From assembly GCA_030612605.1 (NCBI GenBank), contig JAUWNO010000055.1, forward strand, positions 1-9,702: a DNA stretch of 9,702 nucleotides, read 5' to 3'. Within the stretch, counting starts at the first letter, position 1, and each line of letters starts with the position of its first letter. Below the pieces are notes generated by a model, which ran no database searches, had not been told where the DNA came from, and saw nothing but the letters and a program-made list of their open reading frames with translations. The position numbers were made by a program, and so were the translations under genes. This DNA is from Armatimonadota bacterium. GTDB lineage: Bacteria > Cloacimonadota > Cloacimonadia > Cloacimonadales > TCS61. Below are positions 1 through 6,533 of the stretch, one piece after another.

Positions 1-1457
1 TTTTTGGAAATTACAAGTGTTGTTGCCTGGATACTTCTGATAAAAATAATATGTTTACTGATATCTTTGATTTTCAAGCTTTCCAATGCAGAAATACAAA
101 TATTCAGCAGTTTAAAATTATCTCGCGGAGGATTCACAACCCATCTGGTTATAGCCAGCATTCCCTCATCTTCCAAATGCTGATAAAAATCTTGAATTGA
201 TTCAACCGTATAAAGGTAAGTTTCATTCAAAGCGTAAATTCCAGATGATGCAGTGTTGTATGTATCCAGCATGGAAATTTCTATTAAATTATATTTTTCA
301 TTAGAATTTCGGATGAAACCACGAGCTTCTTTTTTAATAATTTGGATTTTTTCATTATTATAAATATTTCCTGAATATTCTGCAAATTCATTCTTCATCA
401 GAGAGACAACATTCGGATTCAGTTCAAGCCCGATTATTTTCTGGAAATTATGTAATAATGCTTTTAACAAACCCTCACCACCACCAACTCCTACGATGAG
501 AGCTTTATCTTTTTTAGTCAAAAGAAAGTGGGGTAGACTCGAAGGAATATCATTCAGATATTGAATTGAGCTTTTATCTCCATCAAATGGAGTGATCGCA
601 CTCATTCCTTCTCCATCATAAAAGATTCCTTTTTGCTCAGGAACTTGATGTTTGGAAAGAAAACTGAGTCCCACAGTTGATCTTAATCCTTTTGCCTGAA
701 CAACTTGTACAAGACCTAGCGGAGAATATCTCTCTTCAATAATATCTGATTCCGGTAGATTTAAAGCGAAAGAAATTGCTTTATATTGCGATATCTTTTT
801 CAGGTTGAGTTTATCAAAGGCAAGATAAAAAAGAGAAAAGAAAATAATAGAAAAAACTATTGTAAACAAAATGATTTTTTTACTCAGATTTATGGAGAAA
901 ACAATCGTAATGATGAAGGCGATGATTGTGATGAGAAGTAAAATCAAAAAAGGATGCAGAAAATATAAAATCAGCACAATGAAAATTGCACCGATTCCTG
1001 AACCTGTTAAATTTGAAAAATAAGTCTTGCTGATGGGAAATCTCGTTAAAGAAATTCCAATGGTGGAAGCTGCAAAAATAAAGGGAATTCCCATCACAAC
1101 AAAGTATAATAATAGATAAAAAACCTGGCGAATATCGATTCCGATTTCAAAGGGATTAAATGGAATTTTGCAAAATATAATAAAACCCAGACTCATTGAA
1201 ATAGGGAAAATAAGCAATGTGAAAAAAATAAATTTATTAAAATGTTTTTCTATCCTGTTTTTCAAAAATACAATTGCTGTTCCGCTCACACCAAAACTTA
1301 GAAGTGCAATGCTGATGATGAGCGAAGAAAGATTTTGCCACTGTGTAATTGCGAATATTCTGATGAAAATTATTTCATAGCAAAGAATCGTGAAAGAGGT
1401 GAAGAAAATAACAGGTTGGATATATTTTGTTTCTGGATTTTCAAGGTTGTTTTTCAT
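1..1457 (-). CDS. Multi-pass membrane protein with C-terminal spermidine-synthase-like domain (3' end missing)
   Basis: The frame is open from an ATG at 1457 to the window edge, giving 485 visible residues; the stop lies outside. An AAGGA Shine-Dalgarno site at 1466-1470 sits 8 nt upstream of the ATG. Residues about 14-213 form roughly seven hydrophobic segments (14-35, 45-65, 76-95, 112-134, 153-167, 168-188, 194-213). A soluble domain follows, with the nucleotide-binding glycine loop VGVGGGEG at 322-329 and an acidic strand end LELNP shortly after, as in SpeE-type aminopropyltransferases and related Rossmann methyltransferases. The position of the SpeE catalytic D-x-D-like motif reads MLDTYNTAS (D398), which differs from canonical spermidine synthases, so polyamine synthesis is not assured. 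Membrane proteins fused to SpeE-like domains are a known but poorly characterised family. The pcm gene lies upstream, separated by a repeat-bearing spacer, so separate transcription is plausible. The fold is fairly certain and the substrate is unknown. Confidence 0.85.
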   Translation of the reverse strand, partial: MKNNLENPETKYIQPVIFFTSFTILCYEIIFIRIFAITQWQNLSSLIISIALLSFGVSGTAIVFLKNRIEKHFNKFIFFTLLIFPISMSLGFIIFCKIPFNPFEIGIDIRQVFYLLLYFVVMGIPFIFAASTIGISLTRFPISKTYFSNLTGSGIGAIFIVLILYFLHPFLILLLITIIAFIITIVFSINLSKKIILFTIVFSIIFFSLFYLAFDKLNLKKISQYKAISFALNLPESDIIEERYSPLGLVQVVQAKGLRSTVGLSFLSKHQVPEQKGIFYDGEGMSAITPFDGDKSSIQYLNDIPSSLPHFLLTKKDKALIVGVGGGEGLLKALLHNFQKIIGLELNPNVVSLMKNEFAEYSGNIYNNEKIQIIKKEARGFIRNSNEKYNLIEISMLDTYNTASSGIYALNETYLYTVESIQDFYQHLEDEGMLAITRWVVNPPRDNFKLLNICISALESLKIKDISKHIIFIRSIQATTLVISK

Positions 1458-1470
1458 TTAATAATTCCTT

Positions 1471-1530
1471 ACCACAAAGGCATCCGTCTTCACTTTGTTA
1501 CGCCGAGACAGACAAAGACACAAAGATTTT
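1471..1530 (-). repeat. CTTTGTG-rich intergenic stretch in the leader of the SpeE-like gene
   Basis: On the minus strand this stretch begins after a T/A-rich run (1526-1535 on plus is mostly T) and reads CTTTGTGTCTTTGTCTG, then an ACAAAG, then CCTTTGTGGT just before the Shine-Dalgarno site of the next gene. CTTTGT followed 13 nt later by ACAAAG could form a 6-bp hairpin. Similar 'CTTTGTGTCTTTGTG' phrases recur between genes in several FCB-type genomes; that is recollection, not a search result. No open frame is evident. It may be a dispersed repeat, a leader or neither. Confidence 0.35.
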
Positions 1531-1554
1531 TTTTTGATTCTTAATAATTCTATC

Positions 1555-1680
1555 AAACCAAAACCTTGCGAATGGTTACATACAGAGGAATTCATCTTGC
1601 TTGACCTTCGCAATGGTTGATCCCCATTTCCTGACCATTACGGAGGTTTCGTTTCTCAACCATCCGTAAGGTCTTGGTTT
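1555..1680. mobile_element. MITE-like 126-bp element with 23-bp terminal inverted repeats
   Basis: The ends at 1555-1577 and 1658-1680 are inverted copies matching at 20 of 23 positions. Inside are four related 16-nt units: 1562-1577 (AACCTTGCGAATGGTT), 1603-1618 (GACCTTCGCAATGGTT), 1633-1648 (GACCATTACGGAGGTT) and 1658-1673 (AACCATCCGTAAGGTC). Units three and four face each other across a 9-nt spacer and can form a hairpin; units one and two can pair across 25 nt. No protein is encoded. Flanking 17-mers at 1538-1554 and 1682-1698 match at 13 of 17 positions, which could be a decayed target duplication or chance. It is best read as a REP- or MITE-type palindromic element; whether it is mobile is inference. 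Confidence 0.6.
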
Positions 1681-1741
1681 CTTCTTAATTTAACTATCAC
1701 AACTTGGATAAATTTAGTTTCTGAATGTGAAATGCTATTTT

Positions 1742-2458
1742 TCATTTTCGGATAAGAGGAACAAATCTCACACTTGTAATAACTTTTGTTTCGATATCTG
1801 TTTCCGATTTTTTGGTGATAAGAAGCAGGTTTTGAACTCTGAATAAAGGTCCAACAGGAATGCACATTCTACCACCGATTTTCAGTTGAGCAATGAGTGG
1901 AGGAGGAACGAATTCAGCAGCACAAGTTACAATGATTGCATCAAAGGGAGCGAATTCTTCCCAGCCAAAATATCCATCTGCACATTTTGTGTGAATCTTT
2001 TCATAACCTGAATTATTGAACATTTCATCTGTGCGTTCATACAATTTCTCAACAATCTCAATCGTATAAACACTATCTGTGATTTCAGATAAAATCGCTG
2101 CCTGATAACCAGAACCTGTGCCCACTTCCAAAACCTTGTCATCTTTTTCCAGTTTGAGAAATTCGGTCATCAAAGCTACAATGTAAGGTTGCGAAATAGT
2201 TTGCCCATAACCTATGGGTAGAGGACGATCTGAATACGCTGCGGAACGGTAAAGTTTGGGAACGAATAAATGTCTGGGAACCGTGCTCATTGCGTCAAGT
2301 ACAGCCTTATCATCGATTCCTCTGTCTTTGATCTGCCATTGTACCATGGATTCACGTTTTTCTTCATAAGTTTTCTTACAGAAAGAAGTTTGCGGATAGA
2401 AAATCAGGAAACAGATTGTAAAAAGTTTGATAAAATATCTCACAAATATTGAAGTCAT
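1742..2458 (-). CDS. pcm: Protein-L-isoaspartate O-methyltransferase with N-terminal export signal or anchor
   Basis: This enzyme methylates isoaspartyl residues with S-adenosylmethionine so that damaged proteins can be repaired. The chosen ATG at 2458 gives 238 residues and follows GGAGG by 5 nt; a TTG seven codons upstream at 2479 would place that Shine-Dalgarno site inside the gene. Family hallmarks are RHLFVP (about 62-67), the GQTISQP substrate loop (85-91), the SAM-binding loop VLEVGTGSG (109-117), and the later FDAIIVTCAA and GGRMCIPVG strands. The first 27 residues form a basic start and a hydrophobic core (IKLFTICFLIFYP) ending near SFCKK, which looks like a signal peptide or membrane anchor; classic Pcm lacks one. 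The zinc peptidase and SIMPL genes precede it, with a 93-nt or larger gap and no clear promoter, so co-transcription is possible. The family call is very secure; location is inferred. Confidence 0.95.
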   Translation of the reverse strand: MTSIFVRYFIKLFTICFLIFYPQTSFCKKTYEEKRESMVQWQIKDRGIDDKAVLDAMSTVPRHLFVPKLYRSAAYSDRPLPIGYGQTISQPYIVALMTEFLKLEKDDKVLEVGTGSGYQAAILSEITDSVYTIEIVEKLYERTDEMFNNSGYEKIHTKCADGYFGWEEFAPFDAIIVTCAAEFVPPPLIAQLKIGGRMCIPVGPLFRVQNLLLITKKSETDIETKVITSVRFVPLIRK

Positions 2459-2551
2459 TTCATCCTCCAAATTTTTCAAAATTAGACGAAAACAAAATGT
2501 AGATTACACATAAGATAATGCTGTATATGATTTTATTTATATTGAATTTCA

Positions 2552-4009
2552 TTACAAATCCGTTCTGATTTTCATTGTAAATAGGTTATTATTAAAAATA
2601 CTTTTTCTAACACTAAAACTAAACCACCCATTTTTTTGAGGAACTGATACGTATGATGGAGAAAATGCTGAAACATAACAAGCAATTAAATTATTTGTAT
2701 AAAGATTATAAATATTTATTTCTTCTTCATTTATCAAAAATAAATATTTTTCTCCATGATATTTCTCTTCAGGAAATAGTATATTATACTGTTTACTCCT
2801 ATGTTTTTTTACATTTTCGTTTTCAGAAAAAAGGAGTTTATCTGATTTGGTATAAAAATAATAAAATTTCTCAGTTTCACCGATTATGATATTATCCCTT
2901 TTTATTCTAATATTATCTGTTTTTTTTTCAGGAAACTTAATATTTGTCATTGTTGAATAATTATTGATGAATTTCTTCCATTCTTTTTCAAGAGGAATAT
3001 CTTTAGAGTTAATGCTAATAGTAACAGGACAATTTGAGCTATACTTCCGATATAACTGTAAAAAAGCTTCTACTCCAATTTTCTCGAGCATAAAGGATAC
3101 ATACAATCCACTTAGCGGATAGCTTAAAGAAGCATCATTTTGATAAAATCCATTATGAGAAAGCAGATCTTTGTAAGAAAGAAATCCTGAGACTTCCAAG
3201 AAATATCCCATATCAGTTATAATCTCCGGTTCTTTACCACCTCTACCTCCTAAAGCGACAGCAATTCCTTCCAATAAAAATGGATGAGTGTAAATAGCTA
3301 ATTCCTTTAGTTTATAATTAATTAGTAGATGAACTAACTCATGATAATGACAGTTGAAGGTAGTAATGACAGTATCTGAAGCAAGAACATATAATCCGCG
3401 AGTATTATAGCCAGTAATTTTCTTTATCTCTTGAGTGTCTCTACAAAAAATATAGAAAATTTTTTCTTTTTTAAGCTTATCTTTTTCTTCTTGAGTAAAT
3501 TGTAATTTGTTAAATATCTTTTTAATGAATCCTTCTAATTGCTCAATTGATTGTTCATGAAATAAATCCGAATCACTAATTAAGAATTTAAAATAATCAC
3601 TCTCACGAATTTCCCATTTTGATGTATAATATGAAATCGGAGAAATAAATTTGTCATCGTAAAAATAAAATTCTTTCTGATATGCATGATCATAAGTGAT
3701 AAAAGTGAGCTTTGAGTATTTTTTTTCTAAGTCTTCAATTTTTAAGGAGTAATTTAATTGCTTTTTTTGCAATAATTCTTTTACGCTCGAATCAATATCG
3801 TAACTAATCAAACATTTATTCTCAATGTTATAATAACTAATACCAAGTCGGGAATCTACTGATAGTTCTTCTTGTAATACAAAATTTTCCAGATCTGAAG
3901 AATTATTTATTAACGACTCAATGAATTCAGAAGCAGTTTCTTCAGTTAAAGCAAAAAGATTGCTCAGACCAAAAAATATTAGTAAAATTACAACTTTTTT
4001 CATAAACAT
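2552..4009 (-). CDS. Exported gluzincin-type zinc metallopeptidase (peptidase MA-like)
   Basis: This is a predicted secreted or envelope zinc protease of 485 residues from the ATG at 4009. Other starts are possible: an ATG at 4003, or a TTG at 4027 that has GGAG about 8 nt upstream. The N-terminus has a lysine pair, a hydrophobic core (VVILLIFFGLSNLF) and a likely cleavage after LFA. Mid-protein lies the zinc site HELVH (H223, E224, H227), with a glutamate 20 residues after the second histidine in FLLEGIA (E247), the HExxH...E layout of gluzincins and M1-like 'peptidase MA' domains. Residues about 1-190 and 330-485 resemble nothing I can name; the C-terminal part has short alternating polar/aromatic strands suggestive of a beta-rich or repeat domain. 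A stem-loop and 111 nt separate it from the SIMPL gene upstream. The protease class is well supported; the substrate is unknown. Confidence 0.8.
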   Translation of the reverse strand: MFMKKVVILLIFFGLSNLFALTEETASEFIESLINNSSDLENFVLQEELSVDSRLGISYYNIENKCLISYDIDSSVKELLQKKQLNYSLKIEDLEKKYSKLTFITYDHAYQKEFYFYDDKFISPISYYTSKWEIRESDYFKFLISDSDLFHEQSIEQLEGFIKKIFNKLQFTQEEKDKLKKEKIFYIFCRDTQEIKKITGYNTRGLYVLASDTVITTFNCHYHELVHLLINYKLKELAIYTHPFLLEGIAVALGGRGGKEPEIITDMGYFLEVSGFLSYKDLLSHNGFYQNDASLSYPLSGLYVSFMLEKIGVEAFLQLYRKYSSNCPVTISINSKDIPLEKEWKKFINNYSTMTNIKFPEKKTDNIRIKRDNIIIGETEKFYYFYTKSDKLLFSENENVKKHRSKQYNILFPEEKYHGEKYLFLINEEEINIYNLYTNNLIACYVSAFSPSYVSVPQKNGWFSFSVRKSIFNNNLFTMKIRTDL

Positions 4010-4060
4010 ACGAAAAGCAATCCCCAATATAAAATCTCCGTTTCTTGAGCTTATTCAACA

Positions 4061-4094
4061 GGATTTCAATGCAGGTTTCGCTGCAGGGAAATCC
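4061..4094. other. Intergenic stem-loop upstream of the zinc peptidase gene
   Basis: GGATTTC at 4061-4067 pairs with GAAATCC at 4088-4094; after a 2x2 internal loop, TGCAG pairs with CTGCA around a 6-nt loop (gtttcg on plus). This gives 12 base pairs in 34 nt. Neither side is followed by a T run, so it is not a standard intrinsic terminator. On the minus-strand transcript it lies between the SIMPL stop and the peptidase start and could be a processing or stability element. Confidence 0.55.
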
Positions 4095-4120
4095 TTAATT
4101 TGTTATATGCATAAATTACT

Positions 4121-4849
4121 TTATGGATTAACTGCTTTGAAAACTACTTCATATTCTGCAATAATTTTTATTTCACCTGAAAATACGGATTCTGTCTGCT
4201 CTGTTTCAATTGTGGAAATTGTATTAAATGGATTTGGGTATATTTTTTTAAATGGTCTTCTGAAATTAAAATCTGCTGAAATTTTCTCAGATTTCAATTG
4301 ATTTGCGGAATAAATACCATTTATAGAAATACTTAATTCTTTAGCTATCAATTCTGCTTTTACTTTAGCAGCTTTGACTGCATCAAGTTGAGCTTGTTGA
4401 AATATTTCACTTTCATTTGAAAGCATAAATTCAATTGAAGAAATCTCTTTTATTTCACTATTAGCAATGGCAAATATTATATTTTCTAATTGGGTTAAAT
4501 CATTAACTTTAATTTCAGCATCAATAATCACTTTATATTTCTTTAGTCCAAAAAGAAATTTATAACCATCTTCAGTTTTAAATCGAGATGTCGATATGTC
4601 GTTTTCTTTAATACCCAATTCCGTTATTTTTTTTGAAATCAGAGCTAACTCATTTTTGGCTTTTGTAACAGAACTTTGCAGTGAACTGCTTTTTGCTATG
4701 ATTGAAAAATATACCTTTGCATTATCTGCTTTGTTAATAATAATTGATTTACCTGTTACAGTAATTGATGGGAAATTTCTGTCGTTTTCAAGTCCAAAAA
4801 TTAACGATATACAAACTACCAATATAATCAAGATTATCTTCTTTTTCAT
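4121..4849 (-). CDS. SIMPL-domain (DUF541, YggE-like) exported protein
   Basis: The protein has 242 residues and a clear signal peptide (MKKKIILIILVVCISLIFG). Its mature start, FPSITVTGKS (about 26-34), is the typical SIMPL opening, followed by an AKVYFSI strand, the helix SSVTKAKNELALISKKITELGI, the ISTSRF segment, the KYKVIIDAEIKV strand, the A-rich helix around QLDAVKAAKVKAELIAKELS and the closing strand GEIKIIAEYEV. Proteins of this fold lie in the periplasm or outer envelope and are linked to stress tolerance, but no enzymatic activity is established. The ATG at 4849 has AAGGA 7 nt upstream. Residues 204-214 read YPNPFNTISTI, strikingly like the start of a type IX sorting domain but inside the SIMPL fold and not C-terminal. 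The leader repeat (copy A) and a 29-codon frame lie upstream, so transcription probably begins there. Family call secure. Confidence 0.85.
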   Translation of the reverse strand: MKKKIILIILVVCISLIFGLENDRNFPSITVTGKSIIINKADNAKVYFSIIAKSSSLQSSVTKAKNELALISKKITELGIKENDISTSRFKTEDGYKFLFGLKKYKVIIDAEIKVNDLTQLENIIFAIANSEIKEISSIEFMLSNESEIFQQAQLDAVKAAKVKAELIAKELSISINGIYSANQLKSEKISADFNFRRPFKKIYPNPFNTISTIETEQTESVFSGEIKIIAEYEVVFKAVNP

Positions 4850-4865
4850 TTGTTATTCCTTAATT

Positions 4866-4955
4866 TTATATTTTTTTATTGATAACTAGTGTTTTCGCGA
4901 AATAGAGTGTGCATATTCCTTTTGAATTAATTAATTCAGTTTCAAAAATTTTCAT
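4866..4955 (-). CDS. Possible 29-residue leader peptide upstream of the SIMPL gene
   Basis: A short frame starts at ATG 4955, 6 nt after an AGAGG Shine-Dalgarno site, and ends with TAA 16 nt before the SIMPL start. The product begins MKIFETELINSKG and ends LVINKKI. It has no recognisable domain and no membrane segment. The start lies inside the 80-bp leader repeat; in copy B the equivalent ATG opens a frame of only 7 codons (MEIFKDK), so the start region is conserved while the rest is not. That argues either for a leader whose translation matters more than its product, or for a relic of a duplicated gene start. Confidence 0.3.
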   Translation of the reverse strand: MKIFETELINSKGICTLYFAKTLVINKKI

Positions 4956-5020
4956 AAAAATTCCTCTTTATACTCAAAAAACTTAAGTGTCTTTTTCATT
5001 CTTTTGTGTCAAATAAAAAA
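4941..5020 (-). promoter_or_regulatory. 80-bp leader repeat, copy A (promoter-like, with Shine-Dalgarno and ATG)
   Basis: This block aligns without gaps to 8332-8411, with 68 of 80 positions identical. Read on the minus strand it has a T-rich run, ATTTGACACAAAAGAAT (a perfect TTGACA at 5007-5012), an A-rich stretch, TTAAG, then AGTATAAAGAGG and ATTTTTATG. If TTGACA is a -35 box, the -10 at 18-nt spacing would be ACTTAA, which is weak. It lies about 100 nt upstream of the SIMPL start in the same orientation as the gene. A shared promoter plus 5' leader is the simplest reading. Confidence 0.6.
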
Positions 5021-5046
5021 GTGAAGAAAAGGCAAACTCATGAAAG

Positions 5047-5550
5047 TTATTTCCTTAACACGAAAATACGGAAGTAGATGACAAAAATTATTAAAATGTA
5101 ATTTCCAATAAAAACCCAAGCTTTCGACCAGTGCAGACCATTAACTCGCAAAGTAGAAAGTGGGGTGAGGAATTGTACTGGAAACGAGTTATTGTCATGA
5201 GTAGGGATATCCATGAGAATATGAATGGGAGCAGCAAGCAGAAACCAGGGAACCTGATTAAGGAAGAAGAAATAATAGATGAAAAGCGGAATGAGCAGCA
5301 GCGTCCAGATTATCAAGGAATGAGTCCATTTGTATAAATTCACTATCCAGCGGTTTTCTTTACGGTCGTACCAATCCATCATTTCCTGCCGGGTTTTAAA
5401 TCCTGGCTGCATTTTGCCTTTGAAGGCTTGAACCGTCAGGCTGGTGGCAAATACGGCTGCATCCGGTGCAATTCCAAATATCACTTTAGCAACAGATGGT
5501 GGACCTGGTAGTAAAACCATTGACCAGAGAGAGTGAGCAACAATATCCAT
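5047..5550 (-). CDS. Small membrane-bound metal-dependent hydrolase-like protein (YdjM/DUF457-like)
   Basis: The protein has 167 residues, starting at ATG 5550 with AGGA 7 nt upstream. Family-like features, in order, are an N-terminal histidine (H6 in MDIVAHSLW), a PD pair (P29-D30), a THS motif (76-78) leading into a membrane segment, a second hydrophobic segment, HILMD (H110, D114) and THD (117-119), then a final membrane helix at about 146-164. Such spaced His/Asp residues next to membrane helices are characteristic of the DUF457/YdjM group of predicted inner-membrane metal-dependent hydrolases, whose substrate is not established. It lies 64 nt downstream of the radical SAM gene, with a strong palindrome between them. 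The assignment rests on motif layout only, so it is moderately sure. Confidence 0.65.
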   Translation of the reverse strand: MDIVAHSLWSMVLLPGPPSVAKVIFGIAPDAAVFATSLTVQAFKGKMQPGFKTRQEMMDWYDRKENRWIVNLYKWTHSLIIWTLLLIPLFIYYFFFLNQVPWFLLAAPIHILMDIPTHDNNSFPVQFLTPLSTLRVNGLHWSKAWVFIGNYILIIFVIYFRIFVLRK

Positions 5551-5574
5551 TCAATATTCCTGATTTTAATAACT

Positions 5575-5618
5575 GCAACTCGACTCGATCCGGCAATTGC
5601 CGGACAGAGACGGGTTAC
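5575..5618. other. Large inverted repeat around a perfect 16-bp palindrome
   Basis: TCCGGCAATTGCCGGA at 5589-5604 is a perfect palindrome. Outside it, 14 nt on each side continue to pair imperfectly (nine Watson-Crick and two G-U pairs on the minus-strand RNA), giving a hairpin about 44 nt long that includes the radical SAM stop codon. It is GC-rich in an AT-rich spacer. No T run follows in the direction of transcription, so a classical intrinsic terminator is not supported; a weak terminator, an mRNA 3' end protector or a dispersed palindrome are possible. Confidence 0.55.
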
Positions 5619-6412
5619 TCAATTCTAATTCTCAAATTTAAGCATTTCTTTTTTTGAATTTCTTTTAGCTTCTGTCGAATTTCTTTCCAAAAAGGATGAT
5701 TTCTTGAGAAAGCTATTTTCTGATATTGTTCCGTTAATTCCGGGAAATGTTTGTTTAAAATAGATTGGAGACTTTGCCAATTCGCAGTTTCCTCTGATTC
5801 CATATTTAGTCTATATACCCAAATTGTATCGGAAAATGGAGCTACCTGTTCAATTACAGATTCAAGATTTGTGATAAAGGGCATGACCGGGCAGATTAAT
5901 GTATAGGTTGCGATGCCGGAGTTTTTCAATTCTTTTAAAGCTTCTATCCTAACCCTGTTTGATGGAGCATTTTTTTCGAACATCTGTCGAGTTCGCTCTT
6001 CCTGAAAAGTTATGGAAACACCAACAGAGGAATCCGGCATTTTCCTGAGAAGATCAATATCTCTTGTTACAAGTCCGGATTTTGTTAAAATGCAAACTGA
6101 GAAACCTCTTTCTGCTAACAATTCCAATACCTTTCTTGTCTGTTTGAAAGTTTTCTCAGAAGGTTGATATGGATCACTATTCATTCCCATATAAATAGAC
6201 TGTGGTTCCAGGGAGTTCATCTCCTGATACAATTGTCCGATAATGTCTTCATGGATCAAAATTTCTTTTTCCCAGTCTGTCTCAGCTTTGTTCAACGCAT
6301 AACAGTAGCTGCAATAATGTTCACAGCCGATGTAAGGATCTACTTGATAATTGTGTGCTTCTAATATGCAAGGATTAAGAATTTTTCGTGGAGAACATTT
6401 GCTGACTTTCAT
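5615..6412 (-). CDS. SPL-family radical SAM protein
   Basis: The protein has 265 residues. The iron-sulfur motif CEHYCSYC provides C30, C34 and C37 (CxxxCxxC), preceded by NYQVDPYIG, close to the 'NPYRGC' lead-in of the spore photoproduct lyase-like (SplB/Rv2578c) radical SAM group. MGMNSDPYQPSEK, the following TR-x2-LEL segment, the ILTKSGLVTRDIDLL strand-helix and the VSITF strand are further family signatures. Members bind a 4Fe-4S cluster and cleave S-adenosylmethionine; apart from true photoproduct lyases, their substrates are mostly unknown. Length and motif order look complete. The ATG at 6412 has no strong Shine-Dalgarno site close by; GGGAGGA lies about 26 nt upstream. A weak promoter (TTGCAG, 17 nt, TATGCT) is visible in the preceding spacer. 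The family call is firm; calling it a DNA photoproduct lyase would go too far. Confidence 0.9.
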   Translation of the reverse strand: MKVSKCSPRKILNPCILEAHNYQVDPYIGCEHYCSYCYALNKAETDWEKEILIHEDIIGQLYQEMNSLEPQSIYMGMNSDPYQPSEKTFKQTRKVLELLAERGFSVCILTKSGLVTRDIDLLRKMPDSSVGVSITFQEERTRQMFEKNAPSNRVRIEALKELKNSGIATYTLICPVMPFITNLESVIEQVAPFSDTIWVYRLNMESEETANWQSLQSILNKHFPELTEQYQKIAFSRNHPFWKEIRQKLKEIQKKKCLNLRIRIE

Positions 6413-6533
6413 AGATTAAAATCGATCTTTAAATTAAGGATCAATCCTCCCATAATTTCAGAAAAATAAAATAGCATAACCTGAAATACAAATCACTGCA
6501 AACCTTGTTAAATATTAAACTACATGCGCATTG

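Noticed and set aside
1168..1544. Two overlapping plus-strand frames over the start of the SpeE-like gene
   Set aside because: The minus-strand frame encodes a coherent membrane domain with a Shine-Dalgarno site; the plus-strand products look random.
1538..1698. A 17-bp target duplication around the MITE-like element
   Set aside because: Only 13 of 17 positions agree and the sequence is AT-rich, so it is noted but not claimed.
3921..4301. Plus-strand open frame of 126 codons
   Set aside because: It runs antisense across the starts and ends of two well-supported minus-strand genes, has no recognisable domain and covers the stem-loop spacer. It is a shadow frame.
4596..4889. Plus-strand open frame of 97 codons
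   Set aside because: It is antisense to the SIMPL coding region; its hydrophobic end mirrors the signal peptide codons of that gene.
6413..6457. A 14-codon frame overlapping the radical SAM start by ATGA
   Set aside because: It lacks a Shine-Dalgarno site before its ATG and its GGAGG is internal. It may be chance in AT-rich sequence.
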